Assembly: GCA_002450895.1 (NCBI GenBank)
Contig: DKAR01000150.1
Coordinates: 1-9,754, forward strand
DNA length: 9,754 nt
Reading direction: 5' to 3'
DNA from: Proteobacteria bacterium UBA6921
Lineage (GTDB): Bacteria > Pseudomonadota > Gammaproteobacteria > SG8-11
This document shows, in pieces, positions 5,765 to 9,754 of the stretch (its first letter is position 1; each line of letters opens with the position of its first letter). The position numbers and the translations under genes were made by a program. The notes under the pieces are model-generated. The model ran no database searches. It saw only the letters and a list, made by a program, of their open reading frames with translations, and was not told the DNA's origin.

Positions 5765-7597
5765 TTATTCAACAGTGACAGATTTTGCCAGATTTCTTGG
5801 CTGGTCAACATCGGTACCTTTCAAAACCGCGACATGGTACGCAAGTAGTTGAAGTGGAACACTATAGATAATTGGCGAAATGCTATCCTCCACGGCCGCG
5901 ACGTCGACAACCTGAACACCGGGAGTTGACGCAACATCAGAATGTGCATCCGCAAAAACTATAAGCTGCCCTCCGCGCGCCCGCACTTCCTGCAAGTTCG
6001 ATTTGAGTTTTTCGATCAATTCATTATTGGGTGCCACGGCAATAACGGGCATATCTGCATCAACCAGTGCAAGAGGGCCATGCTTAAGCTCACCTGCAGG
6101 GTACGCTTCCGCGTGTATGTACGATATTTCCTTCAGTTTAAGCGCACCTTCCATTGCCACCGGATACTGCGCGCCACGCCCGAGAAACAACGCGTGATGT
6201 TTGTCAGCAAACTGCTCAGAAAGGACTTTGATTTGTTGATTCAGATGTAGCGTCAGTTCAATCTTTCGCGGTAATTGCAACAGTTGATCAACCAGCGATT
6301 TTTCGGCATCTGGCTTGAGCTCGAAACGGCGTCCAAGCGCAATCACAAGCAGCATTAATGCTGTGAGTTGCGTAGTAAATGCTTTTGTCGATGCAACGCC
6401 AATCTCCGGACCGGCGCGCGTCATCAAGACCAATTCTGATTCCCGAACAATCGAACTCTCTGGAACGTTGCAAATTGCCAAAGAATGTCCAAATCCGAGT
6501 TGCTTTGCTTCTTTCAAACCGGCTAGGGTGTCGGCTGTCTCACCCGATTGGGAAATTGTCACAACAAGCGAGTTGCGCCGTACTACAGGCTTTCGATATC
6601 GAAACTCACTGGCAACCTCTACGCTGCACGGAATTCCCGCAAGCGACTCGAGCCAGTACCGGCCAATCATCCCGGCGTGATAACTCGTTCCACAGGCGAT
6701 GATATGCACACCCTGCACTTCGTCAAAAATCTTTGAAGCACCGGGGCCAAACGATTCTTCCAGAACACGATGCTGCGCTATTCGTCCTTCCAACGTGTCG
6801 GAAACAGCGCGCGGTTGTTCGAAAATCTCCTTCAGCATGTAGTGCCGATATTCGCCACGCTCAACCGCGTCGAGCGTCAACTCACTCTTGTGTAATTTCC
6901 GTTCAACTTGATTGCCAGCAGAATCGTATATGACAAAGGATTCCCGTCGAATGTCTGCAAAGTCTCCTTCCTCGAGAAAGACGAACTGCTGTGTTACGGG
7001 TAGCAGGGCAGCAACATCGGATGCAATGAAGTGCTCACCAATACCAATGCCAATCACCAGCGGGCTACCGAGCCTTGCAGCGACCAATCGATCAGGAGAC
7101 TTCGTACTGACCACACCCAGCGCGTAAGCTCCTCGAAGATCCTTTGCCGCACGGCGCACCGCATCGAAAAGATCCATTCCCTGACGAACGTGGTAGTCAT
7201 AGACCTGATGAACAACAACTTCAGTATCGGTCTCCGACGTGAATTCGTACCCTGCCGCGGTTTGCTGCGTTCGCAGTTCCTCGTAATTCTCAATAATCCC
7301 ATTGTGAATCAGTGCAACTGTTTTGCGGCAGATGTGCGGATGGGCATTGCTGACACTTGGAACTCCATGCGTTGCCCAGCGAGTGTGTGCGATACCCGTC
7401 GTTCCGTGCAATGAGCCGCCAATTTCGGCAGAGAGATCAGCGACCTTGCCCTTCGTTCGAACACGCCCCAGGCACGCGGCGTTATCCAGAACTGCAACAC
7501 CCGCGGAATCATAACCGCGATATTCAAGACGCCGCAGGCCTTCCACCAGAATAGGCACTACGTCACGCTGAGCTACGGCACCGACGATTCCGCACAT
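5765..7597 (-). CDS. glmS: Glutamine-fructose-6-phosphate aminotransferase (isomerizing), GlmS
   Basis: GlmS makes glucosamine-6-phosphate from fructose-6-phosphate and glutamine in the cytoplasm, the committed step toward UDP-N-acetylglucosamine. At 610 residues it has the usual length. The N-terminal glutaminase half begins MCGIVG, with Cys2 as the nucleophile after methionine removal, and shows RGYDSAG (27-33), HTRWATHG (71-78) and HNGIIEN (98-104). The C-terminal isomerase half has two SIS domains with ACGTSYHAG (301-309), SQSGETADT (349-357) and the segment around E490 and H506 in ELKHGPLAL. The end AKSVTVE carries the catalytic lysine K605. The start ATG follows GGGAG with seven bases between. 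It lies 15 bases after glmU, so both form one transcription unit. No ribozyme leader is present, as expected outside Gram-positives. Confidence 0.98.
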   Translation of the reverse strand: MCGIVGAVAQRDVVPILVEGLRRLEYRGYDSAGVAVLDNAACLGRVRTKGKVADLSAEIGGSLHGTTGIAHTRWATHGVPSVSNAHPHICRKTVALIHNGIIENYEELRTQQTAAGYEFTSETDTEVVVHQVYDYHVRQGMDLFDAVRRAAKDLRGAYALGVVSTKSPDRLVAARLGSPLVIGIGIGEHFIASDVAALLPVTQQFVFLEEGDFADIRRESFVIYDSAGNQVERKLHKSELTLDAVERGEYRHYMLKEIFEQPRAVSDTLEGRIAQHRVLEESFGPGASKIFDEVQGVHIIACGTSYHAGMIGRYWLESLAGIPCSVEVASEFRYRKPVVRRNSLVVTISQSGETADTLAGLKEAKQLGFGHSLAICNVPESSIVRESELVLMTRAGPEIGVASTKAFTTQLTALMLLVIALGRRFELKPDAEKSLVDQLLQLPRKIELTLHLNQQIKVLSEQFADKHHALFLGRGAQYPVAMEGALKLKEISYIHAEAYPAGELKHGPLALVDADMPVIAVAPNNELIEKLKSNLQEVRARGGQLIVFADAHSDVASTPGVQVVDVAAVEDSISPIIYSVPLQLLAYHVAVLKGTDVDQPRNLAKSVTVE

Positions 7598-7612
7598 AGG
7601 AATTCTCCCAGA

Positions 7613-8998
7613 CTAATCCGATTTCTTCTTTGTGGGGCGCTTCCACCCCTTTACTGTTGTTTGGCGTACACGACTTAGTGTGAGTTCGTTCTCCGGCGCG
7701 CTGTGCGTAATTGTCGAACCTGCGCCAATAGTTGCGCCCTCACCAATCTCGACAGGTGCAATCAGCTGAGTATCGGAACCGATAAAGGCATTGTCACGAA
7801 TGATCGTTTTGTGTTTGTTTGCGCCGTCATAATTGCACGTAATCGTCCCGGCGCCGATATTCACTTTGGCACCGACAGATGTATCTCCGATGTAGCTTAA
7901 ATGGTTGACCTTCGATCCGGTCCCGATTTCTGACTTTTTTACCTCGACGAAATTTCCGATGTGCACCTTTTCTGCAAGCACCGTCGCTGGTCGAATTCGC
8001 GCAAACGGGCCAATTTCGCATCCATGGCCTATTTTCGCCTCTTCAATGACACAGTTGGCCTTGATGTTAGCGTCGCGGCCGATTTCGACATCACGCAGGA
8101 CGACATTGGGACCAATCGACGTCCTGTCGCCGATTACGACGACCCCCTCAAAAACCGCATTTACATCAATAACAACATCTCGACCCACCGTAATTTGCCC
8201 ACGGACATCAATTCGAGATGGGTCACGCAGGGACACTCCATCGGCCATGAGGCATTCAGCGATTCGCCGCTGGAATTGACGCTCCAGCGTCGCAAGTTGC
8301 TGCTTGGTATTAACCCCAAGAATCTCATATTCGTCTTCGGCACGAACCGTGTGAATCGTACTTTTTGCACGAACAGCCTTCGCAATAACATCAGTCAGGT
8401 AGTATTCGCCTTTTGCATTCTTGTTCTCAAGTGCGCTCAGCCAGCCTTTCAGGCTCTTGGCCTGCGCCGCAATAAATCCTGCGTTAATTTCCCTGATCGC
8501 GCGTTGTTCTTCTGTTGCGTCTTTTTCTTCAACGATTTCGCAAACATTGCCGGATGCGTCTCGGATAATTCTTCCATAGCCAGCGGGCTTGTCGAGTTCA
8601 CACGTAATTAAAGCCGGGTGTTCTTCACTTGATTGGCCCACAAGTGTCGACAACGTACTCGTGCGAATTAACGGTACATCCCCGTAAAGAATCAATACGG
8701 TGTGGTGATCAGGAATGTTTGGCATCGCCTGCATGACAGCGTGCCCCGTCCCGAGCTGTTGTGACTGTTCCACCCACTCGACGGGGAGCTCGGTCATTGC
8801 ACTTTTCACTTTGTCCGACCCATGCCCGACCACGACAAAAATCTTTTCCGGGGACAGCGCTTGCGCCGCGTCAATGACATGCGCCAGCAATGCTTTGGCG
8901 CCCAAAATATGAAGGACCTTGGGCAAGTCGGACTTCATTCGGGTCCCTTGGCCCGCCGCAAGAATTACGACACTCAATGCTCGTTTGGACGCTGTCAT
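7613..8998 (-). CDS. glmU: Bifunctional N-acetylglucosamine-1-phosphate uridyltransferase / glucosamine-1-phosphate acetyltransferase, GlmU
   Basis: GlmU performs the last two steps to UDP-N-acetylglucosamine: acetylation of glucosamine-1-phosphate, then uridylation. The protein has 461 residues, near the E. coli length of 456. The N-terminal pyrophosphorylase domain shows LAAGQGTRM (13-21) with K27, QLGTGHA (81-87), YGDVPL (105-110), EYYLTD (198-203) and N230. From about 252 the sequence becomes hexapeptide repeats of a left-handed beta-helix, with GNFVEVKKS (348-356), the catalytic histidine H366 in VNHLSYIGD, and NIGAGTITCNYDG (380-392). The C-terminal tail is lysine-rich. The ATG at 8998 lacks a strong ribosome-binding site; GGTAG lies about 10 bases upstream. 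The gene begins after the atp terminator, so it needs its own promoter or read-through; GATAAT on the minus strand at 9047-9052 is a possible -10 box without a clear -35. Confidence 0.98.
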   Translation of the reverse strand: MTASKRALSVVILAAGQGTRMKSDLPKVLHILGAKALLAHVIDAAQALSPEKIFVVVGHGSDKVKSAMTELPVEWVEQSQQLGTGHAVMQAMPNIPDHHTVLILYGDVPLIRTSTLSTLVGQSSEEHPALITCELDKPAGYGRIIRDASGNVCEIVEEKDATEEQRAIREINAGFIAAQAKSLKGWLSALENKNAKGEYYLTDVIAKAVRAKSTIHTVRAEDEYEILGVNTKQQLATLERQFQRRIAECLMADGVSLRDPSRIDVRGQITVGRDVVIDVNAVFEGVVVIGDRTSIGPNVVLRDVEIGRDANIKANCVIEEAKIGHGCEIGPFARIRPATVLAEKVHIGNFVEVKKSEIGTGSKVNHLSYIGDTSVGAKVNIGAGTITCNYDGANKHKTIIRDNAFIGSDTQLIAPVEIGEGATIGAGSTITHSAPENELTLSRVRQTTVKGWKRPTKKKSD

Positions 8999-9064
8999 TG
9001 GATTAACTACCAGCCGGGCCTCATGGGCGTAGCGAAAGCATCATGAATTATCGGCATAAAAATG

Positions 9065-9088
9065 AAAAAGGGCAGCTGACGCTGCCCT
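9065..9088 (-). terminator. Rho-independent terminator of the atp operon
   Basis: On the minus strand a perfect seven-base stem GGGCAGC / GCTGCCC with a GTCA loop (9070-9087) is followed by five T, then CA and another T-run. It lies 27 bases after the atpC stop codon and before glmU, in the right orientation to end atp transcription. Confidence 0.93.
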
Positions 9089-9114
9089 GATTATATCTGT
9101 GAAATATTGACGAT

Positions 9115-9540
9115 TTATCGTCCGGTCTTCTTCTTCAAACGCTTTAGTGCGTTAAGTTGGGCGACAGCCTCTGCCAATTCAGATTCCGCGCGCGCATAGT
9201 CGATTTCACCCTTCTTGTCCTTGAGCACCTGCTCGGCCCGTTGCTTCGCTTCCAGCGCCTTCGCTTCATCGATGTCATGGGCACGCAGGGCCGTGTCGGA
9301 GAGGACCGTCACGCCATTCGGCTGAATTTCAAGAATCCCCCCGGAGACGTAATAGAATTCCTCCTCGCCGCCAGGCAGTTTCACCCGCACCTCACCCGGC
9401 CGAAGCCGGGTCAACAATGGCGCATGGCGAGGAAGAACCCCGACTTCGCCCATCTCGGCAGGAGCAAAAAGCATTTCCACCAATCCCGAAAAAATGGATG
9501 CTTCAGCGCTCACAATGTCGACATGCATAGTCATCGCCAT
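9115..9540 (-). CDS. atpC: ATP synthase F1 epsilon subunit, AtpC
   Basis: The epsilon subunit is part of the central stalk of F1 ATP synthase and inhibits ATP hydrolysis. The 141-residue product starts MAMTMHVDIVSAEASIFSG, close to the start of the E. coli subunit, which supports the ATG at 9540; GGAGAG lies four bases before it. The N-terminal beta-sandwich (about 5-88) contains GEVGVLPRHAPLLTRLRPGE (31-50), and the C-terminal helical pair (about 90-138) is rich in alanine, glutamate and lysine. It lies 24 bases after atpD and is the last gene of the operon, before the terminator. Confidence 0.97.
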   Translation of the reverse strand: MAMTMHVDIVSAEASIFSGLVEMLFAPAEMGEVGVLPRHAPLLTRLRPGEVRVKLPGGEEEFYYVSGGILEIQPNGVTVLSDTALRAHDIDEAKALEAKQRAEQVLKDKKGEIDYARAESELAEAVAQLNALKRLKKKTGR

Positions 9541-9564
9541 AATTCTCTCCGTCGCCCCAGCGCG

Positions 9565-9754
9565 CTACTGCAGCTTCTTCGCCTTCTCGGCGACTTCTTC
9601 AATACCACCGACCATGTAGAACGCCTGCTCCGGATACTGATCCATTTCACCGTTGATGATGGCTTTGAATCCCTTGATGGTGTCCTTCAGCGCAACATAC
9701 TTTCCGGGCGTACCGGTAAACGTTTCCGCAACGAAGAACGGTTGCGACAGGAAG
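9565..9754 (-). CDS. atpD: ATP synthase F1 beta subunit, AtpD, C-terminal fragment
   Basis: Only the last 62 residues are inside the window; the start lies beyond the right edge. The beta subunit carries the catalytic nucleotide sites of F1, but those motifs are outside this part. The fragment begins FLSQPFFVAEVFTG, continues through GKYVALKDTIKGFKAI and PEQAFYMVGGIEEV, and ends EKAKKLQ, a clear match to the C-terminal helical domain of bacterial beta subunits. The stop codon is TAG. Confidence 0.96.
   Translation of the reverse strand, partial: FLSQPFFVAETFTGTPGKYVALKDTIKGFKAIINGEMDQYPEQAFYMVGGIEEVAEKAKKLQ

Noticed and set aside
7598..7612. glmS leader ribozyme
   Set aside because: Only 15 bases separate glmU and glmS, which is too short, and the ribozyme belongs to Gram-positive bacteria.
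7961..8611. 216-residue plus-strand frame opposite glmU
   Set aside because: It lies antisense to the conserved hexapeptide-repeat and nucleotidyltransferase parts of glmU and has no recognisable content.

Overview
The window looks like a chromosomal segment of a gammaproteobacterium. The order atpD-atpC-terminator-glmU-glmS (read on the minus strand) is the arrangement known from E. coli and relatives, and the adenosylcobalamin-dependent ribonucleotide reductase is split into two adjacent genes (NrdJa plus NrdJb), as described in Pseudomonas. Base composition is moderate, roughly half GC, and looks even throughout. I see no tRNA, rRNA, insertion sequence, CRISPR array or phage gene. The exact lineage cannot be fixed from the sequence alone.

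Layout. Positions 1-1237 (+) hold the end of nrdJa and all of nrdJb. Positions 1238-1578 are a gap with a weak, possibly decayed minus-strand reading frame. Positions 1579-4767 form a patchwork of small genes mostly of unknown role: an exported six-cysteine protein (+), an exported helical DUF2059-like protein (-), a divergent small outer-membrane barrel candidate (+), a stand-alone PilZ domain protein (-) and a YqgE/AlgH-family protein that carries a signal peptide (+). Positions 4941-5423 (+) encode a DUF5658-type three-helix membrane protein. From 5482 to the right edge everything is on the minus strand: a small unknown gene, glmS, glmU, a clear rho-independent terminator, atpC and the end of atpD.

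How the genes fit together. NrdJa and NrdJb are expected to act as one oxygen-independent deoxynucleotide-producing enzyme, with NrdJb supplying the TSCPD domain and the C-terminal redox cysteines. GlmS and GlmU carry out the first and the last two steps of UDP-N-acetylglucosamine synthesis for peptidoglycan and lipopolysaccharide. AtpC and AtpD belong to the F1 sector of ATP synthase, which is transcribed toward glmU but ends at a strong terminator. The central genes are mostly predicted envelope proteins; beyond that a shared function is not evident.

No new multi-gene defence or mobile system is visible. The points most worth a second look are the signal peptide on the YqgE/AlgH protein, the split class II reductase, the six-cysteine exported protein, and the heptamer repeat cluster and hairpin between converging genes near 5440-5500.
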